DNA from: Nitratidesulfovibrio sp. SRB-5
GTDB taxonomy: Bacteria; Desulfobacterota; Desulfovibrionia; Desulfovibrionales; Desulfovibrionaceae
DNA: 64,000 bases
Assembly: GCF_019931275.1 (NCBI RefSeq)
Contig: NZ_JAIOTY010000002.1
Span: 1,576,631-1,640,630, forward strand
Direction: 5' to 3'
Part shown: positions 29,465 through 38,748 of the stretch, in pieces
Layout: every line of letters begins with the position of its first letter
How positions within the stretch are numbered: the stretch's first letter is position 1
Notes under the pieces: model-generated
The model's input: only the letters and a program-made list of their open reading frames with translations
Database searches by the model: none
Told to the model about the DNA's origin: nothing
Translations under genes and position numbers: made by a program

Positions 29465-30787
29465 CTACCTCCCCAGCTTGTCCAGCACCCAGCGGCGCAC
29501 GTCGCGCATCTGGGCCACCAGGGCAGGGTAGTCGAAGCGGGTGAACCGGCCATCCTGATACAGCACCTCGCCCGCCACCATGGTCAGGAGCACTTCGTGC
29601 CCGGTGGCGGCGTACACCAGGTGCGAGGCCGGGTTGTACATGGGTTGCAGGTTGGGGGCGGAAAGGTCCAGCGCCGTCAGGTCCGCCGGGCAGCCGGGGG
29701 CAAGCTGGCCAAGGCCCGGCCAGTGCAGGGCCGCCGCGCCGCCCAGGGTTGCCATGTCCAGCACGGTCTGGGCCGGGGCGCAGGTGGGGTCCATGCAGCG
29801 CAGCTTGTGCAGCATGGCGCAACTGGTCATTTCCGTGAACATGTTCAGGCTGTTGTTGCTGGCGGCGCCATCGGTGCCGATGCCCACGGCAATGCCGCGC
29901 GCCAGCATCTGCGGCACGGGGGCCGCGCCGGAGGCCAGCTTCATGTTGCTTTCCGGGTTGTGGGCCACCGCCGCGCCGGTGGAGGCCAGCAGATCCATTT
30001 CATCATCCGTCAGGTCCACGGCGTGGGCCACGGTGGCGCGCGGGGTCAGCAGGCCGAGGCCGTGGCAGTACGGCACGGGCCGCTGGCCGAACATCTGCTG
30101 GCACTGGGCGGTTTCGGTGGTGGTTTCCGCCAGGTGGATGTGCAGGGGCAGGTCCAGTTCTTCGGCAAGGGCCTGGCAGCGTTGCAGCAGTTCCGGCGAG
30201 GTGGTGTACACCGCGTGCGGGGTGACACACTGGCGGATGCGCGGGTTGTGCCGCCAGGTTTCGTGCAGGCGGCGCACCAGGACCAGGCCCGCGTCGGCGT
30301 CGGGGTAGGCGGGCGAGGGAAAGCCGAAGATGCCCTCGCCGCCCAGGCAGCGCAGGCCCGCCGTGTCCACGGCGCGGTAGGTGGCGTCCTGGACCAGGTA
30401 CATGTCGTTGAAGGCCGTGGTGCCGGTGCGCAGCATTTCGGCGCAGCCCAGCAGGGCCCCGGCTTCCACGATGTCGGGCGTGAGGTGCTTCTCGACGGGA
30501 AAGATGTGCTGCGTCAGCCAGTCCATCAGCGGCAGGTCGTCGGCCACGCCGCGCAGGAAGGTCATGGCCGCGTGGGTGTGCGCGTTGACCAGGCCGGGCA
30601 TGACCAGCGCATTGCCCAGGTCCAGCAGCCGCGCCGGGGCGTGCGCGGCGGTCACGGCCTCGCGCGGGCCAACGGCCAGCACGGTGCCGTCGGCCACGGC
30701 CAGCGCGCCGTCCTCGACAACGGTGCGCAGGGCGTCTTGTGTTACGATGCAGGCGGCCTGTATGAGGATGTCGCAGGGACGGGTCAT
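29465..30787 (-). CDS. mtaD: Amidohydrolase, 5-methylthioadenosine/S-adenosylhomocysteine deaminase type
   Basis: 440 aa from the ATG at 30787, ribosome site AAGGAG. Motifs of the metal-dependent deaminase group: PGLVNAHTHAAM (HxH, about residue 65), HIHLAET (about residue 215), TPRATVAHAVDL (third His), and GIGTDGAASNN (Asp, about residue 300). The MtaD branch deaminates MTA or SAH to the inosine forms; related enzymes act on guanine or chlorotriazines, so the substrate is likely but not proven. It runs opposite to the esterase gene at 30942, with a shared 154-bp region between. Confidence 0.85.
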   Translation of the reverse strand: MTRPCDILIQAACIVTQDALRTVVEDGALAVADGTVLAVGPREAVTAAHAPARLLDLGNALVMPGLVNAHTHAAMTFLRGVADDLPLMDWLTQHIFPVEKHLTPDIVEAGALLGCAEMLRTGTTAFNDMYLVQDATYRAVDTAGLRCLGGEGIFGFPSPAYPDADAGLVLVRRLHETWRHNPRIRQCVTPHAVYTTSPELLQRCQALAEELDLPLHIHLAETTTETAQCQQMFGQRPVPYCHGLGLLTPRATVAHAVDLTDDEMDLLASTGAAVAHNPESNMKLASGAAPVPQMLARGIAVGIGTDGAASNNSLNMFTEMTSCAMLHKLRCMDPTCAPAQTVLDMATLGGAAALHWPGLGQLAPGCPADLTALDLSAPNLQPMYNPASHLVYAATGHEVLLTMVAGEVLYQDGRFTRFDYPALVAQMRDVRRWVLDKLGR

Positions 30788-30941
30788 GATGGCTCCTTGG
30801 CTATGCGCCGCGGGCGTGGCGTGGGGGGGGGCGGTGTCTGCTGGCCCGGCAACGAATCGGTTTTCATTAATATAGGGCATGGCGTGCCGCAAGCGTGCGG
30901 CGCCCGTGCGACAAGGCGCAGGATGCGCCGGGGAGCAACGG

Positions 30942-31688
30942 ATGCGCGTGGGATGTCTGCTGGTGCACGGGTTCACCGGTGCGCCCTTTGAAATGGAGCC
31001 GCTGGCCGGGCCGCTGCGCGATCTTGGCTGCGAGGTGCGCAACATCCGCCTGCCGGGGCACGACACCTCTTTCGAGGACTTTCGGCGCACGGTGTTCGCC
31101 GACTGGGTGGCCCACGCGGAAGACGAATACCGCGCGCTGGAGCGCGAGGTGGACGCGGTGGTGCCCGTGGGCCTGTCCATGGGCGGCACCATTGCCCTGC
31201 ACCTGGCCCAGGTGTTCCGGCCTCTGGGCGTGGTGGCGCTGGCCGCGCCCATGTACGTGTACCGCATCATCCCGTGGCGCATGAAGGACTGGCGGCTGCC
31301 GCTGGTGGGGCTGTTGCGCCATGTGCGCCCGGTATGGCCCGCTGCCCCGCGCAGCGAGGTGGCTCGGGCCGTGGCACCTTGGCGCGGCTATGAGGAAGCC
31401 ACGGCCCTGCCGCAGTTGCACAGCCTCATCGTGGGGGCCGCCGATGTGCGCCGGGGGCTGGGCCGGGTGACGGCCCCGCTGCTGGTCATGCAGGCCCGGG
31501 GCGATGCCACGGTGCACTATTCCAACGCCCTGCACATTGCCGCCCGCGTGGCCTCGCCCGATGTGACCCTGAAGCTGTTCGACATAGTGGACCGGCGCGC
31601 CGGGCACCATGTCATCACCACCCACACGGAATGCCGCGACAGGGTCAGTGGAGCCGTGCGCGACTTTGTGCGGGAACTTTTTTTATAG
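30942..31688 (+). CDS. Alpha/beta-hydrolase, Est30/YvaK-type carboxylesterase
   Basis: 248 aa from the ATG at 30942 (MRVGCLLVHGFTG), ribosome site GGGAG; the upstream extension from 30879 is unlikely to be coding. HGFTG forms the oxyanion region, GLSMGG holds the nucleophile Ser (about residue 91), GDATVHY provides the acid, and GHHVITT the His (about residue 225). It hydrolyses short-chain esters or monoacylglycerols by family. It is followed by an AT-rich stretch and then by the glutamate synthase genes; no operon link is evident. Confidence 0.88.
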   Translation: MRVGCLLVHGFTGAPFEMEPLAGPLRDLGCEVRNIRLPGHDTSFEDFRRTVFADWVAHAEDEYRALEREVDAVVPVGLSMGGTIALHLAQVFRPLGVVALAAPMYVYRIIPWRMKDWRLPLVGLLRHVRPVWPAAPRSEVARAVAPWRGYEEATALPQLHSLIVGAADVRRGLGRVTAPLLVMQARGDATVHYSNALHIAARVASPDVTLKLFDIVDRRAGHHVITTHTECRDRVSGAVRDFVRELFL

Positions 31689-31790
31689 AACAAAAATGTT
31701 ATTTTTTGTGATTTCTCTCGTTTTTTCCAAAAAGCATAATTTCACAAGCTAATATTCTGCAACAATTGCACTGTTCAAGTTGTGTGGTTG

Positions 31791-31824
31791 GTCAATCCCG
31801 ACCACGATTGTTGGCGGGATTGAC
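31791..31824. promoter_or_regulatory. Perfect inverted repeat upstream of glutamate synthase operon
   Basis: 10-bp arms GTCAATCCCG (31791-31800) and CGGGATTGAC (31815-31824) with 14 bp between. Without T-run, and placed beside an AT-rich promoter-like zone, it reads as an operator for a dimeric regulator. Confidence 0.45.
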
Positions 31825-31953
31825 GATTTTGCACGGAATCGTTAAATCATGACCATGCCGGACGCTCCGGCGGGGCGCTGTTGCGTTCCCGGTCCTTGCC
31901 GCATGGTCCCTTCTTTGCCGCAGGGGCGGCGTGCGCCGATTTTCGCCAGACAG

Positions 31954-32016
31954 GCCGGACAGTCGGACAGGCCAGGCACATCGGACGGTCAGCCAAGCCG
32001 GACAGTCGGACAGGCC
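31954..32016. repeat. 20-bp direct repeat, two copies
   Basis: GCCGGACAGTCGGACAGGCC at 31954-31973 and 31997-32016, exact. Further partial copies surround them. Confidence 0.85.
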
Positions 32017-32109
32017 GGACAGGCGCACGGAAACATGCTATGCAGGGGGCGAACCGGTCCGTCGTTCCCGGCAGCATTCCCACAGGTTCGCCAAGCAGAG
32101 GTTACCAGC

Positions 32110-33633
32110 GTGCATGTGAAGCCCATCAGCCAGCATTTCAACGACTTCGTCATCGAGCGCGAGCGCGCCCGGTGCATCAACTGTGAAGTCTGCGTGCGCC
32201 AGTGTTCGTACGAGGCCCACTTCTGGGACGAGGCGCGCCAGTTCGTGGTGCACGACAGCGCCCGTTGCGTGGGCTGCCACCGCTGCGCGGCCATGTGCCC
32301 CACCAGTTGCCTGACCATTCGCAAGAAACCCTCGGATTTCCGCGACAACTCGCTGTGGACGTCCACCTACATCAAGCACATCTTCAAGCAGGCCGACACC
32401 GGCGGGGTGCTGCTCTCCGGCATGGGCAATCCGCAGCCCAAGCCCATTTACTGGGACAACATGCTGCTGGACGCCAGCCAGGTGACCAACCCCTCCATCG
32501 ACCCGCTGCGCGAACCCATGGAACTGCGCACCTTTCTGGGGGCCAAGCCCGACGCCGTGGACTTCATCCACACCCCCGAAGGCCTGCGCCTGAAGCAGCC
32601 CCTGCCGCCGCAACTGCAACTGGAATACCCCATCATGTTCGCGGCCATGTCGTTCGGGGCCATCAACTTCAACCTGCACGTGGCCATGGCCCGCGCCGCC
32701 ACGCAGCTCGGCATCTGCTACAACACCGGCGAAGGGGGCCTGCACCCGGACCTGTACCAGTACGGGGCCAACACCATCGTGCAGGTGGCCTCCGGGCGCT
32801 TCGGCGTGCACAAGGACTACCTGAACGCCGGGGCCGCCGTGGAAATCAAGGTGGGGCAGGGCGCCAAGCCGGGCATCGGCGGGCACCTGCCGGGCGAGAA
32901 GATCGACGAGGAAGTCTCGCGCACCCGCATGGTGCCGCAGGGCTCCGACGCCATCTCGCCCGCGCCGCACCACGACATCTATTCCATAGAAGACCTGCTC
33001 CAGCTCATCTACGCCATCAAGGAATCCACCCGCTACCGGGTGCCCGTGGCCGTGAAGATCGCCGCCGTGCACAACGCCCCGGCCATCGCCTCCGGCATCG
33101 TGCGCGCCGGGGCGGACATCGTGGTCATCGACGGCTTCCGGGGCGGCACGGGCGCGGCCCCCACCATGATCCGCGACAACGTGGGCATTCCCATCGAACT
33201 GGCCCTGGCCTCGGTGGACAACCGCCTGCGCGACGAAGGCATCCGCAATCATGCCTCGCTGGTGGTGGCCGGGGGCGTGCGGTGCAGCGCCGACGTGGTG
33301 AAGGCCATCGCACTTGGGGCCGACGCCGTGTACATCGGCACCGCCGCGCTGGTGGCCGTGGGCTGCACCCTGTGTGGCCGCTGCTACACCGGCAAGTGCC
33401 CGTGGGGCATCGCCACCAACGCCGCGCAACTCAAGAAGCGCCAGAACCCGGACGTGGCCGCGCAGCGCATGGCCAACCTGGTGCGGGCCTGGGGCCACGA
33501 GATCCAGGAAATGCTGGGCGGCATGGGGCTGAACTCCATCGAAAGCCTGCGCGGCAACCGCGACAAGCTGCGGGGCGTGGGGCTGAACGACGTCGAGTTG
33601 GGTGTCCTCGGCATCAAGCACGCCGGACTGTAG
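32110..33633 (+). CDS. Glutamate synthase, FMN/[4Fe-4S] catalytic subunit (split GltB domain 2)
   Basis: 507 aa from the GTG at 32110, ribosome site AGAGG. Two ferredoxin-type 4Fe-4S motifs lie near the N terminus (CINCEVCVRQC at about 24-34 and CVGCHRCAAMC at about 54-64). The FMN-binding alpha/beta barrel follows (GEGGLHPDLYQYG, GQGAKPGIGGHLPGEK, VIDGFRGGTGAAP). A further Cys group, CTLCGRCYTGKCPWG (about residue 420), may bind a cluster. The product transfers ammonia to 2-oxoglutarate. The amidotransferase (33844) and GXGXG (34950) domains are separate genes, as in archaeal-type enzymes. A likely electron donor is ferredoxin or a small NAD(P)H subunit; no gltD is next to it. Confidence 0.9.
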   Translation: MHVKPISQHFNDFVIERERARCINCEVCVRQCSYEAHFWDEARQFVVHDSARCVGCHRCAAMCPTSCLTIRKKPSDFRDNSLWTSTYIKHIFKQADTGGVLLSGMGNPQPKPIYWDNMLLDASQVTNPSIDPLREPMELRTFLGAKPDAVDFIHTPEGLRLKQPLPPQLQLEYPIMFAAMSFGAINFNLHVAMARAATQLGICYNTGEGGLHPDLYQYGANTIVQVASGRFGVHKDYLNAGAAVEIKVGQGAKPGIGGHLPGEKIDEEVSRTRMVPQGSDAISPAPHHDIYSIEDLLQLIYAIKESTRYRVPVAVKIAAVHNAPAIASGIVRAGADIVVIDGFRGGTGAAPTMIRDNVGIPIELALASVDNRLRDEGIRNHASLVVAGGVRCSADVVKAIALGADAVYIGTAALVAVGCTLCGRCYTGKCPWGIATNAAQLKKRQNPDVAAQRMANLVRAWGHEIQEMLGGMGLNSIESLRGNRDKLRGVGLNDVELGVLGIKHAGL

Positions 33634-33843
33634 CCCGGCGGGGCGGATCGCGGGCGCTGGCGGCGTCAAACCGGCTTTTTGCGCCGGTCACGCACCGAAG
33701 AGTGCGCTCCCTTTGCAAACATGCCGTTTTTTCTTGCCATCACCCACGCTGCGCCCCGCCGGGGGTGTGCCGGGTGCGGCGAGGGAAAGAGTTAAAGAAG
33801 AACTTGAAGTTGGTGAGGCCCACTGACACCACGGAGAGAGGCC

Positions 33844-34953
33844 ATGCAGGCTCCACGCGATTTCTGGCATTTCGAGAAGGACATTTCCGGCTGCGGCGTG
33901 TTCGGCGTCATCGACCGGGCGCGGCGGCTCATACCGGGGTCGGAGCCCATCGCGGCCATGTGCACCATGCACGACCGTGGCAACGGGCTGGGCGGCGGCT
34001 TCGCGGCCTACGGCATCTATCCGGACCGGGCCGACTGGTACGCCTTCCATCTGATGTGCGACGACCGCGACGCGCTGGAGCGGGCCGAGGGCGTCATCAA
34101 GCAGTTTCACGACATCCGCCATTCCGAGCCCATCCCCACCCGCAAGGTGGCCAGCGTGAAGAACCCGCCCGTGGTCTGGCGCTACTTCGTCACGCCCAAG
34201 GCAAACCGGCCCGCGTGGGCCACAGGTGACGAGGCCGACTACATGGTGGGCACGGTGATGCACATCAACACCCGGGTGCCCGGCGTGTTCGTGTTTTCCA
34301 GCGGCAAGGACATGGGCGCCTTCAAGGGTGTGGGCTTTCCGGAAGACATCGCCGATTTCTTCCGGCTGGACGAATACCACGCCCACATGTGGACCGGGCA
34401 CAACCGCTTTCCCACCAACACGCCCGGCTGGTGGGGCGGGGCGCACCCGTTCACCCTGCTGGACTGGGCCATTGTGCACAACGGCGAAATCTCGTCCTAC
34501 GGCATCAACAAGCGCTACCTGTGCCAGCACGGTTACGAGTGCACCCTGATGACCGACACCGAGGTGGTGGCCTATCTGATCGACCTTCTGATCCGCAAGC
34601 ACGGCCTGACCAAGCGCGAGGCCAGTTGGGTGTTCGCGCCGCCGTTCTGGGACGAGGTGGACCGCATGCCCGAGGCCGAGCGAGAGGCCTTCAAGGCCTT
34701 GCGCATGGTCTACGGCTCGGCCCTGCTCAACGGCCCCTTCGCCATTCTGGTGACGGATTCCAACGGCATGATGGGCCTCAATGACCGGGTCAAGCTGCGC
34801 CCGCTGGTGGTGGCCGAAAAGGGCGACCGGGTGTTCATGTCCAGCGAGGAAAGCTCCATCCGCGAGGTGTCCCGCGACCTTGACCGGGTCTGGGCGCCCA
34901 AGGCGGGCCAGCCCGTGATCATCGATTACCTGCCGCAGGGGGGTGCAGCATGA
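33844..34953 (+). CDS. Class II glutamine amidotransferase (split GltB domain 1)
   Basis: 369 aa, ribosome site GGAGAGAGG. A Ntn-type glutaminase is seen: DISGCGVFGVIDRAR with Cys17 near the N terminus (the preceding 16 residues are probably removed or, unusually, retained), GHNRFPTNTPGWWGGAHPF and HNGEISSYGINK. It releases ammonia from glutamine for the FMN subunit encoded upstream. Its end overlaps the GXGXG gene by 4 bp (ATGA). It forms a conserved set with its neighbours. Standard amidotransferases expose Cys at position 2; here an N-terminal extension precedes it, which is the notable point. Confidence 0.88.
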   Translation: MQAPRDFWHFEKDISGCGVFGVIDRARRLIPGSEPIAAMCTMHDRGNGLGGGFAAYGIYPDRADWYAFHLMCDDRDALERAEGVIKQFHDIRHSEPIPTRKVASVKNPPVVWRYFVTPKANRPAWATGDEADYMVGTVMHINTRVPGVFVFSSGKDMGAFKGVGFPEDIADFFRLDEYHAHMWTGHNRFPTNTPGWWGGAHPFTLLDWAIVHNGEISSYGINKRYLCQHGYECTLMTDTEVVAYLIDLLIRKHGLTKREASWVFAPPFWDEVDRMPEAEREAFKALRMVYGSALLNGPFAILVTDSNGMMGLNDRVKLRPLVVAEKGDRVFMSSEESSIREVSRDLDRVWAPKAGQPVIIDYLPQGGAA

Positions 34954-35795
34954 GCGGGGACGTGATGTGCGACGAAAAGGGCTTCTGCGTGCAGCGCGAG
35001 GGCGAGCGGTGCGTCATCGACGCCACCGGCGTCTACTACCGCCAGCTCAATGAGCACATCCGCGCCGCGCTGGAGCACGGCGTCACCGACATCGAGGTGG
35101 TGCAGGTGCGCGGGCAGCGCTACATCGCCACCGCCGTGGAGGGAGACGTGCGCTTCACCGTGCGCGGGGTGCCGGGGCAGGATCTGGGCGCGTTCATGCG
35201 CGGCCCCACCATCCACGTGCACGGCAACGCGCAGGACGGCGTGGGCAACACCATGGACGGCGGGCGCATCGTCATCCACGGCATGGCGGGCGACGTGCTG
35301 GGCTACGCCATGCGCGACGGGCGCATTCTGGTGCGCGGCGACGTGGGCTACCGCGTGGGCATCCACATGAAGGCCTACATGGACCGGGTGCCGGTCATCG
35401 TGGTGGGCGGCAAGGCGGGCGACTTCCTCGGCGAATACATGGCGGGCGGGGCCATCATCCTGCTGGGCATGCATTCCGGCATGGCCGATGCGCCCATCAC
35501 CGGGCGCAATCTGGGAACGGGGATGCACGGCGGGGTCATCTACCTGCGCGGGCGGGTGCCGGAATACCAGCTTGGGCCGGGCCTTTCCATGGAGCCGGTG
35601 GACGCGGCGGACCTGGAATTCCTGCGTGGCCATGTGGCCGACTTTGCAGCGGAATTCGCGGGCGAGTTCGGGCCCGGCGGCACGGAACCCGCCGATGCCG
35701 AGGCGCTTGCCGCAACCATCCTGTCCGAGCCGTTCGTGAAGATACGCCCCTTCTCGCACCGGCCCTATGGCAACATGTACGTGGGCACCAACTGA
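34950..35795 (+). CDS. Glutamate synthase GXGXG-domain subunit (split GltB domain 3)
   Basis: 281 aa beginning in the stop of the amidotransferase gene (ATGA). The beta-helix is recognised by its repeats: GRIVIHGMAGDVLGYAM, GRILVRGDVGYRVG, AGGAIILLGMHSG, HGGVIYLRGRVP. In full-length glutamate synthases this domain is structural and lines the ammonia tunnel. It is the last gene of the set; a terminator follows 55 bp later. There is no gltD-like reductase gene in this window. Confidence 0.9.
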   Translation: MSGDVMCDEKGFCVQREGERCVIDATGVYYRQLNEHIRAALEHGVTDIEVVQVRGQRYIATAVEGDVRFTVRGVPGQDLGAFMRGPTIHVHGNAQDGVGNTMDGGRIVIHGMAGDVLGYAMRDGRILVRGDVGYRVGIHMKAYMDRVPVIVVGGKAGDFLGEYMAGGAIILLGMHSGMADAPITGRNLGTGMHGGVIYLRGRVPEYQLGPGLSMEPVDAADLEFLRGHVADFAAEFAGEFGPGGTEPADAEALAATILSEPFVKIRPFSHRPYGNMYVGTN

Positions 35796-36112
35796 TCGTT
35801 GCCGTCCGCCCGTTCCGGCACACGACGGACATTTTTCATCAGCAGGCTGGGCTCCGGCACGGTTGCGCGCCGGAGCCGCCGTTTTTCCGCGCCGTGCCAT
35901 GCCGGGTGACCCGCCGGGAATTGGCGCTCTCCGCTCTGCGCGCGGGTCCGGCATCGATATGCGCCGTTTGCCGATTGTCCCGGGCAGGCGCGCCATTGGC
36001 GTTCGCGCCTTGCCTCGTGCCGTTTGAATGTGCATACTACTCCATTGGTCCGCAGTTCCCGTTTTCCGGTGTCGCCCCATGCGCCGCGCCTTCACCCCGA
36101 CCGGAGCCTTGC
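35796..36112. other. Intergenic region, glutamate synthase end / antiporter start
   Basis: 317 bp. The terminator is at 35850-35886. From about 35890 to 36112 the frame is open but lacks protein-like character. No promoter with both hexamers was convincing for the antiporter gene. Confidence 0.5.
35850..35886 (+). terminator. Rho-independent terminator of the glutamate synthase genes
   Basis: Nine-bp arms GGCTCCGGC (35850-35858) and GCCGGAGCC (35869-35877), followed by GCCGTTTTT (35878-35886). Confidence 0.8.
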
Positions 36113-38005
36113 ATGCCTCACAACATCGATCTCATCCTGACTCTTGCGGGCGGCCTCACCGCCGCGCTGGCCCTTGGTTTCATTACCCAGAAGCTGCGCC
36201 TGTCGCCCATTGTGGGCTACCTGCTGGCGGGCATGGTGGTGGGGCCGTATTCTCCCGGTTTCGTGGCCGACGCGGACACGGCCACCCAGTTCGCCGAATT
36301 GGGCGTGATCCTGCTGATGTTCGGGGTGGGGCTGCATTTTCATCTCAAGGATCTGATGGCCGTGCGTTCCGTGGCCGTGCCGGGGGCCATCGTGCAGATT
36401 GCCGCCGCCACGGTGCTGGGCATGCTGGCCACGCACTTCTTCGGCTGGTCGTGGACGGCGGGGGCGGTGTTCGGCATGGCCATTTCGGTGGCCAGCACCG
36501 TGGTGCTTACCCGTGTGCTGTCCGACAACCGGGCCATGCACACCCCTGTGGGGCACGTTGCCATCGGCTGGCTGGTGGTGGAGGACCTGTACACCATTCT
36601 GGTGCTGGTGCTGCTGCCCGCGCTGTTCCCGCCCGCCGCGGCGTCTGGCGCCCCTGTGTCGGTGTGGGCCACCCTGGGCACCACCACCCTGAAGCTGGGC
36701 GCACTGGTGGTGTTTACGCTGGTGGCCGGGCAGCGGGTGATTCCGCTGCTGCTGTCCTACGTGGCCCGTACCGGCACGCGCGACCTGTTCACCCTGGCCG
36801 TGCTGGTGCTGGCGCTGGGCATTGCCGTGGGGGCGGCGGAATTCTTCGGCGCGTCCATGGCGCTGGGGGCCTTTCTGGCGGGCATGGTGGTGGGGCAGTC
36901 CGAGTTCAGCGCCCGGGCGGCGGCAGAGGCGCTGCCCATGCGCGATGCCTTCGCCGTGCTGTTCTTCGTGTCCGTGGGCATGCTGTTCGATCCCGCCTCG
37001 CTGGCCACCGGCTGGCCGCTGATGCTGGTCACCCTGGGCATCGTGCTGCTGGGCAAGCCGCTGGCCGCGTTGCTGGTGGTGCTGGTGCTGGGCCACCCCC
37101 TGCGCAAGGCCGTTTCCGTGGCCGTGGCGTTGGCCCAGATTGGCGAATTCTCGTTCATTCTCGCCTCGTTGGGCACGGCGCTGGGCGTGCTGCCGCCAGA
37201 GGCGGGCAACGCCATGGTGGTGGCCGCCGTGGTGTCCATCACCATCAACCCCCTGTTGTACAAGGGGATCGAACCGCTGATGAAGGCGCTGGCGCGCCGG
37301 GGCATCGGCGTGGCGCGTCCGGCTGCCGGGGATGGCCCGGTGCCGGGGCCCGTGGATGATGCGCACCGCGTGGTGCTGATCGGCTACGGCCCGGTGGGCC
37401 GGGCCATTGCCCGCATCCTGCGCGACAACGACATGGACGTGGTGGTGGTGGAAATGAACATCGACACCGTGCGCGAACTGCACGAGCAGGCCGCGCGCGA
37501 GGCGCTGCCCCCGGACGCGCAGGATGCGGGCACCGGCGTCATGCCGGGTGGGGCCGGTGCGCCGGGTGGGGCCGGTGCGCCGGGCGCGCCTGAAGAAACC
37601 GTTGCCGGAGCCGCCAGCGCCGACGATTCCGGCGGCGTCGGTCGCGCGGGCCATGCCGAACGCCCCCTGCGGCCCCTGCATGCCGTGCACGGCGACGCAA
37701 CCCAGGCCGAGATACTGCGCCATGCGGGCCTGGAAGAGGCCGAGGCGCTGATCATCTCCACGGCGACGGCGCCCGCGCGTGAAATCATCGAGGTGGCGCG
37801 CGGGGTGAACCCCAATGCGCGCATCCTCATCCACACTACCTACCTGCGCGAGGCAGAGGCCCTGCGCGCGGGCGGGGCCGAGGTGGTCTTTTCCGGCGAG
37901 GGGGCGGTGGCCCTGTCGCTGTCCACCTTCCTGCTGCGCGAGCTGGGCGCCACAGAAGAACAGGTGGAGGCCGAGCGCAGGCGCATCCGCCACGATTTCT
38001 GCTGA
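36113..38005 (+). CDS. CPA2-type cation/proton antiporter with RCK (TrkA-N) domain
   Basis: 630 aa from the ATG at 36113 (MPHNIDLILTLAGG), ribosome site GGAG. About 12 hydrophobic helices occupy residues 5-390, with ITQKLRLSPIVGYLLAGMVVGP typical of KefB/KefC. The C terminus has a Rossmann TrkA-N domain: VVLIGYGPVGRAIARIL (about residue 425). Its beta-alpha run ...DMDVVVVEMN... is then broken by an insert of about 55 residues rich in Gly, Ala and Pro before LHAVHGDATQAEIL continues. Potassium or sodium efflux linked to redox or nucleotide binding is the family role. The insert contains an 18-bp repeat (37552-37587). Whether regulation by NAD(H) or glutathione is kept is unclear. Confidence 0.88.
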   Translation: MPHNIDLILTLAGGLTAALALGFITQKLRLSPIVGYLLAGMVVGPYSPGFVADADTATQFAELGVILLMFGVGLHFHLKDLMAVRSVAVPGAIVQIAAATVLGMLATHFFGWSWTAGAVFGMAISVASTVVLTRVLSDNRAMHTPVGHVAIGWLVVEDLYTILVLVLLPALFPPAAASGAPVSVWATLGTTTLKLGALVVFTLVAGQRVIPLLLSYVARTGTRDLFTLAVLVLALGIAVGAAEFFGASMALGAFLAGMVVGQSEFSARAAAEALPMRDAFAVLFFVSVGMLFDPASLATGWPLMLVTLGIVLLGKPLAALLVVLVLGHPLRKAVSVAVALAQIGEFSFILASLGTALGVLPPEAGNAMVVAAVVSITINPLLYKGIEPLMKALARRGIGVARPAAGDGPVPGPVDDAHRVVLIGYGPVGRAIARILRDNDMDVVVVEMNIDTVRELHEQAAREALPPDAQDAGTGVMPGGAGAPGGAGAPGAPEETVAGAASADDSGGVGRAGHAERPLRPLHAVHGDATQAEILRHAGLEEAEALIISTATAPAREIIEVARGVNPNARILIHTTYLREAEALRAGGAEVVFSGEGAVALSLSTFLLRELGATEEQVEAERRRIRHDFC

Positions 38006-38221
38006 GCCCGCCTGCCGTCCGGATGGTGGTGTCATTTCCGCAGCCTGTTCCTGCCGGGGCGGACATGCCTGTCGCCGTCTGTCTTCCGGCGCGCGCGCCG
38101 CATGGGCCACGCGGTCCGGCGACCAGAAAAGCGTTGAAAAAAAAGGCCACGGCAGGTAGGTAAGTCACGTTTTGCGACCATAACGCCCTCCTCGCGGGGG
38201 CGTAACCTTCAAGGAGGCATC

Positions 38222-38623
38222 ATGCTCTGGACCAACGTGGCGTACGCCATGGGCGCGGGTCAGTCGGCTGGCGGCGGGGCCAACCCCATCGCGTCTTTCG
38301 TGCCGCTGATTCTCATGTTCGCCATCTTCTACTTTCTCCTGATTCGCCCCCAGCAGAAGAAGGCCAAGGAACACAAGGCCATGCTGGAGTCCATCAAGAA
38401 GGGCGACAACGTGGTTACCGCCGGGGGCATCTACGCCCGCGTGTTCGAAGTGCAGGACGACGTGCTTGTGCTCGACCTTGGTGAAACCAAGATCCGCGTG
38501 GGCCGTTCTTTCGTCAGCGCGGTCATCGACCCCAAGGCGAAGAAGGAAGAAAAGAAGCCTGCCGACAAGAAGGCCGCCAAGGACGCGGACAAGAAGGAAG
38601 AAGGGAAGGACGGGCAGAAGTAG
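38222..38623 (+). CDS. yajC: Preprotein translocase subunit YajC
   Basis: 133 aa with a strong ribosome site AAGGAGGC. One transmembrane helix (about residues 25-43, SFVPLILMFAIFYFLLIRP) and the conserved QQKKAKEH follow; GDNVVTAGGIYARV begins the beta domain. The C terminus is a Lys/Ala/Asp/Glu-rich tail. It binds SecDF and helps protein export. It starts the yajC-secD-secF unit. Confidence 0.95.
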   Translation: MLWTNVAYAMGAGQSAGGGANPIASFVPLILMFAIFYFLLIRPQQKKAKEHKAMLESIKKGDNVVTAGGIYARVFEVQDDVLVLDLGETKIRVGRSFVSAVIDPKAKKEEKKPADKKAAKDADKKEEGKDGQK

Positions 38624-38748
38624 CCCCGTTTCCCTCGGCATGGGGCAAGCACGCGCGCCGTCGTTCAGGCTGGCGCCTGCTTGCCTTTTTGCCGTGAATG
38701 CGGCCGCGCGCCGCACCCGCGTGACATACAGCAACTCCAGGAGTCGCA

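Larger units (their letters stand above)
31689..32109. other. AT-rich and repeat-rich region before the glutamate synthase genes
   Basis: 421 bp. The first about 100 bp are strikingly AT-rich (runs of T and A from 31680). Then come a perfect inverted repeat (31791-31824) and a GC-rich 20-bp repeat (31954-31973 and 31997-32016). A frame is open from 31849 into the glutamate synthase gene, but its composition is repeat-like and not protein-like. The AT-rich part may hold the promoter and UP element of the following operon. Confidence 0.55.

Noticed and set aside
28070-30991. 973-codon plus-strand frame
   Set aside because: It spans the M20 peptidase, PxxKW and mtaD genes in antisense and crosses a terminator and promoter; not a gene.
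31849-32109. N-terminal extension of the FMN glutamate synthase gene from 31849
   Set aside because: The sequence is repeat-derived and unlike the family; the GTG at 32110 has a ribosome site and matches the expected domain start.
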